From: Candidatus Rubrimentiphilum sp. | Lineage (GTDB): Bacteria; Vulcanimicrobiota; Vulcanimicrobiia; Vulcanimicrobiales; Vulcanimicrobiaceae | Assembly: GCA_035710515.1 (NCBI GenBank) | Contig: DASTDE010000002.1 | Coordinates: 1 to 64,000 of the forward strand | Reading direction: 5' to 3' | Length of the DNA: 64,000 nucleotides | Shown here: piece after piece, positions 36,044 to 45,552 of the stretch | How the letters are laid out: each line of letters starts with the position of its first letter | Numbering within the stretch: position 1 is the first letter of the stretch | Position numbers and translations under genes: made by a program | Notes under the pieces: generated by a model | The model's database searches: none | What the model saw: the letters and a program-made list of their open reading frames with translations, nothing else | What the model was told of the DNA's origin: nothing

Positions 36044-36443
36044 TGCCGTTTCCTCGAATTACGGAAGCCAGGACGCCGTTGACGAAACGCCCGGAGTCTT
36101 CGGTCGAAAACCGTTTGGCGAGCTCCACCGCTTCGTTGATGACTACCGGCCGCGGAGTCTCGGGGCGATGCCGCAATTCAAAGGCCGCCATGCGCAAGAG
36201 TAAACGGTCGATCGTCGGCAATCGTTCGATCGTCCACTGCTGCAGCAGTGGCGCCAGGGTCTCGTCGCTTTCTTGCGTGTGCTCCAGCGTACCCAGAACG
36301 AGGTCTTTCACAAAAATGCGGTGCGCGGCGTCACCGGAAGCAATGAGATATTCGTCCAGCACCTCCGACGGATCGCGGTGCCCGACCTCAACCGAAAAGA
36401 GCGCTTGCAGCGCAAGCTCGCGGCCCATTCGACGCGACGGCAT
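36036..36443 (-). CDS. nusB: Transcription antitermination protein NusB
   Basis: The 135-residue all-helical protein starts SRRMGRELALQALFSVEVG and ends with the family segment RPVVINEAVELAKRFSTEDSGRFVNGVL. NusB with NusE binds boxA RNA in rRNA antitermination. The ATG at 36443 is taken because AGGGA overlaps the accC stop just upstream; longer extensions read into accC. Confidence 0.95.
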   Translation of the reverse strand: MPSRRMGRELALQALFSVEVGHRDPSEVLDEYLIASGDAAHRIFVKDLVLGTLEHTQESDETLAPLLQQWTIERLPTIDRLLLRMAAFELRHRPETPRPVVINEAVELAKRFSTEDSGRFVNGVLASVIRGNGSA

Positions 36444-36454
36444 GCCGGATATCC

Positions 36455-37799
<1,345 letters not shown>

Positions 37800-37807
<8 letters not shown>

Positions 37808-38210
37808 GTTCTATCTCAAAGAGCACTTGCCCATACTCAACGGGCTGGCCCTCATGGCAACAGACCGAAACCAAACGGCCGGGGCCGAGCGAGCGCACCG
37901 GATTGCGGATACCCAGCGCTTCCACGAATGCCAGCTCGCGATCCGATTCGAGCATTTCGCCTTCGACCGGCAATGGGCGGCTGAAGCGGAAAATGCCGAC
38001 AAGATCCGACTTTATTTCGTCAAGATTTGCCGGCGCAGCAACTGAGATCGCCGCCGGTTCGGCATTTGGAGGCGCTGCCGTGCGCATGCTCGCGCGCCGC
38101 CGGAGCTCGACGTGTCCGCCGTCGCGCTCGATACGCATCCGGACCAGATCGGTCTCCAAGAACGCCTGCACCAGGGAGCGCACGCGTTCCACTACGGGGT
38201 TCTCAGGCAT
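37800..38210 (-). CDS. AccB-like protein lacking the biotin-attachment lysine
   Basis: The 136-residue protein has BCCP layout: an N-terminal helix (1-30), a linker (40-65) and a C-terminal biotinyl-type hammerhead (about 66-136). Where BCCP has EAMKM, this protein reads EALGI at 97-101, so Gly100 replaces the lysine. The codons GAAGCGCTGGGTATC are clear in the DNA. Position directly upstream of accC and the rest of the domain (GQPVEYGQVLFEIE) identify the family. It cannot carry biotin. It may be a regulatory or structural ACCase subunit, as the plant BADC proteins are, with the true BCCP elsewhere, or a decayed copy (inference). Confidence 0.85.
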
Positions 38211-38216
38211 GGGGGG

Positions 38217-38675
38217 CTACGAGTTCGCCTCTACGGATGCGCGTTCCGCTGCGGGCAGCTTGGCCGCATCCGCCGCGAAGCGTTGGTCGATCTCGGCCAG
38301 CGGTATCAGCGCGAAGGCGCGCTCGTGCAAGCGCGGATGCGGTATCTGCAAGCCCACTTCGTCAACGTGCACGTCGTCGTAGAACAGAATGTCGAAATCG
38401 ATCGCGCGCGGTCCCCAGCGTTCGCCCTGCGTGCGGCCCAACCGGCGTTCCATCTCTTTCACGCGATCAAGAAGTTCGCGCGGCGCAAGCGCTGTTTCCA
38501 CGATTACGGCCGCATTGCAGAAATTCGCCTGGTCCGTGCGTCCCCATGGTTTCGTTCTATACAAGCGCGAACGCGCGAGCACAGTTCCGACTTCGGCGAG
38601 TGCGTCCATTCCGGCCCGAACGTTCGCCGCCGGGTCGCCGAGATTGGAGCCCAGCCCTATTCCCGCTCGGGCCAT
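38217..38675 (-). CDS. folK: 6-hydroxymethyl-7,8-dihydropterin pyrophosphokinase
   Basis: The 152-residue HPPK starts AGIGLGSNLGDPAANV and carries the FCNAAVIVET and RWGPRAIDFDILFYDD motifs. It makes HPPK product for folP. It overlaps folB by 19 bp and lies 6 bp upstream of the accB-like gene. Confidence 0.95.
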   Translation of the reverse strand: MARAGIGLGSNLGDPAANVRAGMDALAEVGTVLARSRLYRTKPWGRTDQANFCNAAVIVETALAPRELLDRVKEMERRLGRTQGERWGPRAIDFDILFYDDVHVDEVGLQIPHPRLHERAFALIPLAEIDQRFAADAAKLPAAERASVEANS

Positions 38676-39037
38676 GCCGCGCGGAAGTTCGGATTATCGC
38701 GCCGCAGCGTCACGCTCGGCGTCGCTCCTTCCAATATTTCGGGCTTCGCGACGGTGATCTCGGCGCGCGCCACTCGCGCATCCTTGAAGATCGCGTGCAG
38801 AATTTCTCCCGCCAATCGCTCGATCAGCCGGAATGACGTAGACGCCACGATCTGCGTGATCGCCGTGCGCGCCACGTCATAGTCGAACGTGTCTTTCAAA
38901 TCGTCATTGCGCTCGGCCGGCTGCAGATCGAGTTCGACCACAGCCGTAATGTCGAACGGCTGGGGCGCTTCGCGCTCGCCGGGATTGGCTCCGTGGCGCC
39001 CCAGGGCGCGGATACCGTCGATACGGATTACGTCCAT
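38657..39037 (-). CDS. folB: Dihydroneopterin aldolase
   Basis: The 126-residue protein starts DVIRIDGIRALGRHGANPGE and has FDYDVARTAITQIV and FRLIERLAGEI, typical of FolB. The ATG at 39037 lies within the last codons of folP (10-bp overlap). It supplies 6-hydroxymethyl-dihydropterin for folK. Confidence 0.94.
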   Translation of the reverse strand: MDVIRIDGIRALGRHGANPGEREAPQPFDITAVVELDLQPAERNDDLKDTFDYDVARTAITQIVASTSFRLIERLAGEILHAIFKDARVARAEITVAKPEILEGATPSVTLRRDNPNFRAAWPERE

Positions 39038-39879
39038 CCGGCGGGTCTCCAATTCCGCACGATCGCGTCGCACACACTCACGACGTCGCGCGTTTGGGAT
39101 ACGTCGTGAACCCGTACGACGTCGATTCCGGCGGCAATTGCCAGCGCGGTGGTGGCGGCGGTGCCGTAGATCCGGTCTTCGGGATCGCGGCCGGTGAGTT
39201 TTCCGATCGTAGACTTTCGCGACGTGCCCAGCAGCGTCGGAAATCCGAGAGCGGCTACACGCGGCAACTCTTGCAGAATGCGCAGATTCTGATCCGCGTT
39301 TTTTCCGAATCCGATTCCAGGATCCAAGATGACGTGTTCGGCGGGAATGCCGGCCTGTACGGCGCGGGCCGCGGCATCCTCCAAAAAAGCGAGAACTTCG
39401 TCCACGACGCCGGAGTCATAATGGGCCTCGCTTTTGTTATGCATCGCGACGACCGGCATCCCGAGTTCCGCGGCAACGTCCAACAGGTCGCGCGGCAATC
39501 CCCAGACGGAGTTGAGAATGTCAGCGCCGGCGTCCGCCGCGGCGCGTAGGACGCCGGGCTTGAACGTATCGACGGAGAGAACAGCCGACGGCAAGCGCCC
39601 GCGGACTTTTTGGATCACGGGAATCAAGCGTTCGAGCTCGGTCCGCTCCGCAACCGGAACGTGACCGGGTCGCGTGGACTCCGCGCCGATATCCAAAATG
39701 TCGCTGCCGCGTTCGAGCTGCGTTTGCGCGTAGGCCACGGCCAAATCGGGCTCTTCGATCCCATCGCCGGAAAATGAATCCGGCGTGACGTTAACGATGC
39801 CCATCACGTACGTGCGCTCGCCCCAGTCTAGCGTGCGTCCGCGTACGTGCAGCGATCCTCTAGTGCGCACTGCTTGCAA
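39028..39879 (-). CDS. folP: Dihydropteroate synthase
   Basis: The 283-residue TIM-barrel enzyme has VMGIVNVTPDSFSGDG, DIGAESTRPG (with Ser/Thr phosphate ligands) and ILDPGIGFGKNADQN, then TLLGTSRKSTIG. It condenses pABA with the pterin pyrophosphate. It overlaps folC by 20 bp and folB by 10 bp in a folC-folP-folB-folK operon. Confidence 0.96.
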   Translation of the reverse strand: MQAVRTRGSLHVRGRTLDWGERTYVMGIVNVTPDSFSGDGIEEPDLAVAYAQTQLERGSDILDIGAESTRPGHVPVAERTELERLIPVIQKVRGRLPSAVLSVDTFKPGVLRAAADAGADILNSVWGLPRDLLDVAAELGMPVVAMHNKSEAHYDSGVVDEVLAFLEDAAARAVQAGIPAEHVILDPGIGFGKNADQNLRILQELPRVAALGFPTLLGTSRKSTIGKLTGRDPEDRIYGTAATTALAIAAGIDVVRVHDVSQTRDVVSVCDAIVRNWRPAGWT

Positions 39880-41182
39880 CGACGTTCTCCAACCACCACT
39901 CGCGCAGCTCGGCCACCACGAACGTCGAGCCGCTGACCACTACGATCTCGTCGCCGCCGGCATTGCGCCTGGCAATGCTGAATGCTTCGACCGCGTCCGG
40001 AATAGCCCGTCCCCACAGCCCCAAAGATTCCGCAATACTCGCCAGCCGCTGCGGTTTGGTCGCGGGCCGCCCACGCGCATCGAACGACGTAAAGATAAAC
40101 GTGGCGGGCAGCTGCGAAAAAACCCGCAGCACTTCGCCCGCATCCTTGCTTTCGCCGATAGCAAGCACGAACGTAAAATGCCGGTCCGGAAAGTGCGCCC
40201 GCAGCGACTGAACCAGATGTTCGGCCTTGTCGGGATTGTGAGCCACATCGAATATCACCGCCGGATGCGCCGGAAAGTATTCCATCCGTCCCGGCAAGCT
40301 GAGCCGGGCTAGACCTTCTTCGACCTGCGCCGGCGTGGGACGCAGTTGCTCCGGCAAATACTCGAGCGCAAGCACGGCGCACGCTGCGTTCGTCTGCTGG
40401 AATTCACCAAGAACCGGAATTTCGAGATGATACTGCGCCGCGGGAGTTTTTACGGTAAAGCGCTGACTGAAAGGCTCGAGCCGCACGTCCTCGATCGTCA
40501 CAACGTCCGGCACGAAGACGAACGGCGCGCCGACGCGCCGGCACTGCGCCTCGATAACGGCTCGCGCTTCGGGCCTGTCGGCGGCGCTCAAAAGCGGCAC
40601 GCCGGGTTTGGCGATGCCGGCTTTGTCGGCGGCGATCTGTTCCACAGTGTCGCCGAGTATGTCGGTGTGATCGAGCCCGACGTTGGTGATAATGCTGACC
40701 AGCGGGTGCAAGACGTTGGTGCCGTCCAGCGTGCCGCCGACGCCTACCTCGATGACGGCGACGTCAACCTGTTCTTGCGCAAAGAGAAGAAACGCAAGCG
40801 CGAGCAGCGTTTCGTAGTAGGACGGGCGCGTGAACTCGGCACTCACGCGATCCATCGCCGGGATCAGGAGCTCGATGAGTTCGGCAAATCGTTCCTCGGA
40901 AACCGGCACGCCGTCGATCCTGGCACGCTCAAGCACCGAATGGAGGTGCGGTTTGGTGTGCAGCCCCGTGCGCTTGCCGGCGGCGGTCAGCGCGGCGGCG
41001 ATCATCGCGCTCGTCGAACCTTTTCCGCTCGTGCCGCCGACGTGGATCGTCGGATAGCGGTCTTGCGGATTGCCGAGTTCCAGCAAGAACCGGCGCATGC
41101 GATCGAGCCGGTACGGTTCGCGGCGGGAACCCGTTTCGCTCACGAGTTCCAAGACGTAGGCTTGCGCTTGCGCGAACGTCAC
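39860..41182 (-). CDS. folC: Folylpolyglutamate synthase / dihydrofolate synthase
   Basis: The 440-residue Mur-ligase-type protein has the P-loop HVGGTSGKGSTSAMIAAAL, VGLDHTDILGDTVEQIAADKAGI, LPGRMEYF and VIFDVAHNPDKAEHLV. It adds glutamate to dihydropteroate and folates. It is the first fol gene, 6 bp downstream of the molybdopterin gene pair. Confidence 0.95.
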   Translation of the reverse strand: MTFAQAQAYVLELVSETGSRREPYRLDRMRRFLLELGNPQDRYPTIHVGGTSGKGSTSAMIAAALTAAGKRTGLHTKPHLHSVLERARIDGVPVSEERFAELIELLIPAMDRVSAEFTRPSYYETLLALAFLLFAQEQVDVAVIEVGVGGTLDGTNVLHPLVSIITNVGLDHTDILGDTVEQIAADKAGIAKPGVPLLSAADRPEARAVIEAQCRRVGAPFVFVPDVVTIEDVRLEPFSQRFTVKTPAAQYHLEIPVLGEFQQTNAACAVLALEYLPEQLRPTPAQVEEGLARLSLPGRMEYFPAHPAVIFDVAHNPDKAEHLVQSLRAHFPDRHFTFVLAIGESKDAGEVLRVFSQLPATFIFTSFDARGRPATKPQRLASIAESLGLWGRAIPDAVEAFSIARRNAGGDEIVVVSGSTFVVAELREWWLENVVASSAH

Positions 41183-41188
41183 GAGCGC

Positions 41189-41665
41189 CTACCCGTGCCC
41201 GTCTTTACCGTTCAGTTGTTCGATCGCGTGCGGCAGAACCGGCAGCACCACGGCGAGCGACTCGGCGACCGCTTTCGGACTGCCCGGAAGATTCACGATC
41301 AGCGTGCGGTTGCGCACGCCGGCCGTCGCCCGCGACAGCATCGCGGTCGGGACGATTGCAATCGACGCGGTGCGAATCGCTTCGGCAATCCCCGGGACTT
41401 CGTAATCCAGAATTGCCGCCGTCGCCTGCGGCGTGCGGTCGCGCGGTGAAACTCCGGTGCCCCCGCTCGTAATGATTAACGACGCAGCGCCTGAATCGCA
41501 GAGCTCGATGAGCTCGGCCTGGAGCGCACCGGGATCGTCGGGCAGCACCGCTTCGCGCACGATCGCATAGGCCGCGCCGAGCCGCTCGCGCATGATTGGA
41601 ATGCACGTGTCCGGCCGTTCGCCGGACGCCGCCCGATCGGACAAAACGATCAGCGCGGTTTTCAC
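41189..41665 (-). CDS. Molybdopterin adenylyltransferase-type protein (Mog/MoaB)
   Basis: The 158-residue protein has KTALIVLSDRAASGE, IITSGGTGVSPRDRTPQAT and NRTLIVNLPGSPKAVAESL, the MoCF_biosynth pattern. Mog adenylates molybdopterin. The GTG at 41665 forms a GTGA overlap with the moaC stop. Only these two molybdenum-cofactor genes are in the window. Confidence 0.92.
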   Translation of the reverse strand: MKTALIVLSDRAASGERPDTCIPIMRERLGAAYAIVREAVLPDDPGALQAELIELCDSGAASLIITSGGTGVSPRDRTPQATAAILDYEVPGIAEAIRTASIAIVPTAMLSRATAGVRNRTLIVNLPGSPKAVAESLAVVLPVLPHAIEQLNGKDGHG

Positions 41666-42063
41666 TTCGTTTTTTCCAGCAGCCGCACGGATTCGATCGT
41701 GATGCCTTTTTCGATCCCTTTGGTCATGTCGTAGATCGTCAGCGCCGCGACCGCAGCCGCGACCATCGCTTCCATCTCGACACCGGTCTGCGCGGTCGTG
41801 CGCGCGGCTGACTCGATCACGAGCACGTCGTCTTCCCACGAAAACGCAACGTTCACGGCGCCGAGCGGAATCGCGTGGGCAAGCGGAATGAGCGCCGGCG
41901 TCTGCTTGGCGGCCATGATCCCCGCGAGCTGCGCTGCGACCAGCGCATCGCCTTTTGCCAGAGTCGCCTCCCGCAACGCCCGCGCGGCCTCGGCACCCAG
42001 GCGGACGCGGCTCTGGGCGCGCGCCGTTCGCACCGTGTGATCTTTGTGCGAGACGTCGACCAT
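41662..42063 (-). CDS. moaC: Cyclic pyranopterin monophosphate synthase accessory protein MoaC
   Basis: The 133-residue protein has MVDVSHKDHTVRTARAQ, IPLAHAIPLGAVNVAF and QTGVEMEAMVAAAVAALTIYDM, matching MoaC. It acts with MoaA in the first step of Mo-cofactor synthesis. ATG at 42063 is the family start; extension to 42123 would overlap the small membrane-protein gene. Confidence 0.94.
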   Translation of the reverse strand: MVDVSHKDHTVRTARAQSRVRLGAEAARALREATLAKGDALVAAQLAGIMAAKQTPALIPLAHAIPLGAVNVAFSWEDDVLVIESAARTTAQTGVEMEAMVAAAVAALTIYDMTKGIEKGITIESVRLLEKTK

Positions 42064-42095
42064 CTCAAGGTCTCCGCCGGGGCCGAAATGGCGCA

Positions 42096-42281
42096 CTATT
42101 TCGCCGGCGCCATGCGCACCCAAAGCAGAGCGAGTACTGCGAGAATTGCATAGACGATTGCATGCTTGACATGCCGGTGTCCGTCAAACCCTAAGAGTGT
42201 TGAGAAATGCGCGGCTCCCGTGAACGCCAATACGGCGGCAATAATAAAGACGGCTGCCAGAACGAGTGCAAGAACTTTCAA
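42096..42281 (-). CDS. Small two-helix membrane protein, function unknown
   Basis: The 61-residue protein has two hydrophobic helices separated by GFDGHRHVKHA, ending in RMAPAK. It starts with TTG forming a TTGA overlap with the uppP stop, 7 nt after GGGAG inside the end of uppP, so it is translationally coupled to uppP. Similar unnamed small proteins with a His-rich loop are common in soil bacteria; no function is assigned. Confidence 0.7.
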   Translation of the reverse strand: MKVLALVLAAVFIIAAVLAFTGAAHFSTLLGFDGHRHVKHAIVYAILAVLALLWVRMAPAK

Positions 42282-43135
42282 TGAATTACTCCCATACGTG
42301 CGAGTGTGAAACAGAGTCCGCCGAAGAGCAAGCAATACCAGCCGAACGGACGCAAGTCGTTGCGGCGAAAGTATCGCACCAGAAACGCAACCGACGCGTA
42401 CGCGGCTATGCCGGCGAGAACTCCGCCCAGCGCAGCTTGGACGAGCACGCCGCGACTTCCCGGTCCGGTTAGCTCGCCGATTTCGAACAGCCCAGCCGCC
42501 AAAATCACCGGCGTCGCTAAGAGAAACGAGTACTGGGCCGCGTCCTCATGATCCAAATCGCAGATCAGACCGGCCACAATCGATGCACCCGACCGTGAAA
42601 TCCCCGGAAAGAGCGCCAAGGCTTGCCCGAAACCCACGCCTGCGCTTTGGAGCCACGACAGCGACGTGATCGGTTTGTCCACTCGCCCGAGCCGCGTTTT
42701 TTGCCGCTGACGCAAATACTCGCCCAAAAACATCACGCCGGCATTGATCATCAAAAAAAGCGCCGCAACCTCGGCGCTCCCGAAGAACTTCTGCACCGAA
42801 TCCTTGAGCAGCACGCCCAAGATGCCGACCGGGACGGTACCGACAATCAGGAGCCACGCCAGCTTCTCGTTCGGATCGTCGCCGATCTTCCCGCGCCAGA
42901 TGCTCGCGACGAACGCTCGCACGATACGCGCCCAGATCTTGCGATAAAAGATCACCAGCGCGAGCGCGGTTCCCAAATGCAAGACCGTCACAAACGCGAG
43001 AAACGACGGAGCGGCGCGGTTTATTTTCCAATGCAGCAACGCCGGAATCAAAATCGTTTGGCCTAGACTGCTGATCGGGAAAAGTTCGCTCACGCCTTGC
43101 AACAACGCAAGGGCCATCGCCTGTCCGAAAGTCAC
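42278..43135 (-). CDS. uppP: Undecaprenyl-diphosphatase (UppP/BacA family)
   Basis: The 285-residue polytopic membrane protein has the (E/Q)xxxE motif QGVSE (13-17), SSLGQ at 22-26, and PGISRSGAS. UppP recycles undecaprenyl diphosphate for cell-wall synthesis. The residue equivalent to E. coli His30 (usually SxGH) is Gln26 here, confirmed in the DNA (CTAGGCCAA). The GTG start has no clear Shine-Dalgarno. The large palindrome at 43169-43330 is about 30 bp upstream. Confidence 0.9.
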   Translation of the reverse strand: MTFGQAMALALLQGVSELFPISSLGQTILIPALLHWKINRAAPSFLAFVTVLHLGTALALVIFYRKIWARIVRAFVASIWRGKIGDDPNEKLAWLLIVGTVPVGILGVLLKDSVQKFFGSAEVAALFLMINAGVMFLGEYLRQRQKTRLGRVDKPITSLSWLQSAGVGFGQALALFPGISRSGASIVAGLICDLDHEDAAQYSFLLATPVILAAGLFEIGELTGPGSRGVLVQAALGGVLAGIAAYASVAFLVRYFRRNDLRPFGWYCLLFGGLCFTLARMGVIH

Positions 43136-43168
43136 GCGACGAGGTTATGGCGCAAGCTGCGTCCATCC

Positions 43169-43330
43169 TTGTGCCGCCGGGGGAGGTGCTGACGCGGAAT
43201 CTCTGACATTTTTGGCCCTGCCAGGATGGCAGCTTCAAAACTTGTTTTGCCAAAAATGCAGCGAAGCCGCAAAAATTCAGGACGTATTTTTGCGAGCGGT
43301 TTCGCGGCGGCACCTCCCCCGGTGGCACAA
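43169..43330 (-). repeat. Structured palindromic element D (three-helix family)
   Basis: Terminal arms of about 30 bp (43169-43199 and 43301-43330, three mismatches and one bulge) enclose two further stems: CATTTTTGGC/GCCAAAAATG (43207-43216 and 43249-43258) and a CGCAAAAAT/ATTTTTGCG stem (43268-43294). The loop between the first pair contains CTTCAAAACTT at 43233-43243, shared with element E. The element lies in the uppP-TonB gap and no protein in it is credible. Confidence 0.65.
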
Positions 43331-43342
43331 TGGATCAGCAAA

Positions 43343-43972
43343 TTACCAGGCCACAAACTTGACCGTAAACGTGTACGTGCTTGCGACGCCCTTGCAGGCG
43401 GTGTACTTCGGCGTGTAGCTGGCGTTTCGCGCCATGGTTAACGCGCTCGCGTCGAGGCCGTCGTTGCCGATCGAGCGCGCTACTTTCGCGTCAGTGACGT
43501 TGCCGGCCGGATCGAGCGAGACGTCGATCGCGACGACGCCGGTGATGCGGCTGGCACGCGCGGCCGCGGCGATATCGGGCGTGTCAGGCGTTGCAGAAAC
43601 GGCTGGGCCTGCGTTTGGGTTCGTGCAGCCCGCCGCAACGCGCGCCGGCGTGGCGGTGCCGACGGGACGCGGCGTTTGCGGCGCGTACGTGACCGGGCCG
43701 CGTCTTGCGTTTGGCCCGTTGTGCGATGCAATTTGGGGCGGCGCAATTTTCGAATGCGCTTTTGTCGCGATGCGCGGCGTTTGCACCGGCTTAGGAGCGG
43801 GTGTTTGAACAGGCGGGGGAGGTCGATGCGTTATCTGTACGATGCGCACGTTGGAGAGCTGCGCTTCGGACTCCGTATGCGACGGCCAATACCAATAGCC
43901 GGCCAAAAGCAGGTGCAAGAGTAAGGAGATAGCCAGCGCGACGAGGAGAACTCGGCGGCCGCGCGCGCGCAC
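43343..43972 (-). CDS. TonB-like energy-transducer protein
   Basis: The 209-residue protein has an N-terminal transmembrane helix (RRVLLVALAISLLLHLLLAGYWYW), a Pro-rich linker (50-125) and a C-terminal TonB-type domain (about 140-209) with ITGVVAIDVSLDPAGNVTDAKV and the C-terminal strand YTFTVKFVAW. It is the last gene of the Ton operon and 2 bp from the preceding tonB. Two TonB-type proteins in one operon may serve different receptors. Confidence 0.85.
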   Translation of the reverse strand: MRARGRRVLLVALAISLLLHLLLAGYWYWPSHTESEAQLSNVRIVQITHRPPPPVQTPAPKPVQTPRIATKAHSKIAPPQIASHNGPNARRGPVTYAPQTPRPVGTATPARVAAGCTNPNAGPAVSATPDTPDIAAAARASRITGVVAIDVSLDPAGNVTDAKVARSIGNDGLDASALTMARNASYTPKYTACKGVASTYTFTVKFVAW

Positions 43973-43974
43973 GA

Positions 43975-44691
43975 CTACTGGTTCGGGTCGAACGTGACCT
44001 TAAAGAGGTAGTCGCCCGTGACCGGCTCACAGTTCACGACTTTGGCTGCATAGGTTGACTGTCGCGCAGCCGAGAGCGCGGCTTGATCGAGCGCCATGTT
44101 GCCGCCGCTCTGGAAGATCTTCGTACCGATCAGACTGCCGCTCGGACTAATCGTGACCTGGACTTGCACGGTCACCTGCCCCAGGCCGAGTTCGCGCGCG
44201 CTCTCCGGATAATCCGGCGAGACTTGCTGAACGACGGTGGCGTCGGTATACGGATTGCGGCACGCGGGCTTGGGTGTTCCGGGCGGCGCGCTGGGACCCG
44301 GTTTCGCGGTTCCCACGCCTTGCGGAACGCCGTTTTCCGTGCCGCTCTTCGGCGGAACGTAACGGTTGTTGGTGGTCGAGTTCGCGTTGTTGCTCGTCGT
44401 CTTCGGTACGTTCACCTTGAGCTGCGGCTGCGGCTGTTTCGGCGGCGTGGTCGCGTTCGGCGGCGGCGTCGGCGTGGGCGGCGGCGTCGGCGTGGGAGGC
44501 GGCGGCGTCGGGACCTTCACCGTGATCTTCTTGGTAACCGAGACTTTCTCGACTTGCTGGTCTTCGTTCGTCGTTTTGAGACGCGGAGAAAAGAACGCAA
44601 AGACGGTGTGCACGGCGAGCGAGATCACAAACGCCCAGACGATGAAGCTCTGGACGCGTTCATCCGACGACGTGATCATTTTGTTAGGCAC
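43975..44691 (-). CDS. TonB energy-transducer protein
   Basis: The 238-residue protein has an N-terminal transmembrane helix (about 15-33), a long Pro/Thr linker (55-110), an Asn-rich segment and a C-terminal TonB domain with VVQQVSPDYPESARELGLGQVTV (YP motif) and YLFKVTFDPNQ. Together with ExbB/ExbD upstream it transmits proton-motive force to outer-membrane receptors. It overlaps exbD by one base. Confidence 0.92.
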   Translation of the reverse strand: MPNKMITSSDERVQSFIVWAFVISLAVHTVFAFFSPRLKTTNEDQQVEKVSVTKKITVKVPTPPPPTPTPPPTPTPPPNATTPPKQPQPQLKVNVPKTTSNNANSTTNNRYVPPKSGTENGVPQGVGTAKPGPSAPPGTPKPACRNPYTDATVVQQVSPDYPESARELGLGQVTVQVQVTISPSGSLIGTKIFQSGGNMALDQAALSAARQSTYAAKVVNCEPVTGDYLFKVTFDPNQ

Positions 44692-45104
44692 TAGGTCTTG
44701 CTTCCCTCGACCTTATTCGCAAGCCCAAATTCCGTAAGATCCTGGGATTTGGCGGCGTCCATGACTTGAAGGACCGTTCCGTACGTCGCTTTCGGATCGG
44801 CTTTAATGATGACGGTTTTGAATTTGTGTCCGGTTTGATCTTGCAGGTTTGCAAAGGCGGCTTTTGCGTCTGCGATCGTAACGACGTTCGAGCCGATCGT
44901 AATCTTGTTGTCCTTGTCGATGAAGACGAGGATCTGCGACGGGAAGACCTTGTCGCGGTTCTTGGCCAGCGGCAGGAGCGGCTCTTTGGTGACGGCCGCC
45001 AAGATGATGAAGATGATCAGGAGGACCAACAGCACGTCCGTGAAGGGCGTGATGTTGATGGTCGACATGACTTCTTCTTCGCCCTGGCCTGTGGAAACAG
45101 CCAC
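44691..45104 (-). CDS. exbD: ExbD/TolR-family biopolymer transport protein (second copy)
   Basis: The 137-residue protein has MSTINITPFTDVLLVLLIIFIIL, the single helix with the essential Asp (TPFTDVLL), and a periplasmic domain with KTVIIKADPKATYGTVLQVMDAAK. It follows a second exbD by 20 bp. Confidence 0.93.
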   Translation of the reverse strand: MAVSTGQGEEEVMSTINITPFTDVLLVLLIIFIILAAVTKEPLLPLAKNRDKVFPSQILVFIDKDNKITIGSNVVTIADAKAAFANLQDQTGHKFKTVIIKADPKATYGTVLQVMDAAKSQDLTEFGLANKVEGSKT

Positions 45105-45124
45105 GAGTTATTTCACCTCTGCGA

Positions 45125-45535
45125 TTACGAAGTTACGAATCCGACGTCTTCGAGGCCCGCGAGCTTCGCCGCGTCGAGAATTCTGATGATGACGCCATAG
45201 GGTGCTTTGGCGTCGGCAATAATGGAAACGTGCTTCGGACCGCGTTTGAGACGGTCCGTAACCATGACGCTGTATACCCCAACCGAGTCGGTCTTCACGC
45301 CGTCGACAAAGATCACGCCCTTGTTGTTGACGTCCACCTCGATCTCGTTTTTCTTCGGCGGCGTCGGATTGCTGGAGTTATTGTTGTTGGGCAGCTGTTT
45401 CTCGAAACCGGGCGGCGTGAGCAGCGCGGCCAAGATCATGAAGATGATCAGCAAGACCAGCAACACGTCCGTGAAGGGCGTGATGTTGATCTCCGCCATC
45501 ACGTCCTCATCCTGTTTTGCGGACAGCAAACTCAT
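45125..45535 (-). CDS. exbD: ExbD/TolR-family biopolymer transport protein (first copy)
   Basis: The 136-residue protein has MAEINITPFTDVLLVLLIIFMIL and KHVSIIADAKAPYGVIIRILDAAK. An Asn-rich insertion (NNNNSSNPTPP) precedes the periplasmic part. Two tandem exbD genes are frequent in Ton operons outside proteobacteria. It is 17 bp downstream of exbB. Confidence 0.93.
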   Translation of the reverse strand: MSLLSAKQDEDVMAEINITPFTDVLLVLLIIFMILAALLTPPGFEKQLPNNNNSSNPTPPKKNEIEVDVNNKGVIFVDGVKTDSVGVYSVMVTDRLKRGPKHVSIIADAKAPYGVIIRILDAAKLAGLEDVGFVTS

Positions 45536-45552
45536 GGGCGGTGCCTACGGAG

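Noticed and set aside
40346-41449. Long rightward reading frame (367 codons) antisense to folC and mog
   Set aside because: High-GC antisense frame with Arg/Ala-rich composition; folC and mog on the other strand carry all catalytic motifs.
43132-43356. 74-residue reading frame on the minus strand across element D
   Set aside because: It is composed of the palindrome arms and inner stems, has no family resemblance and no good start signal.
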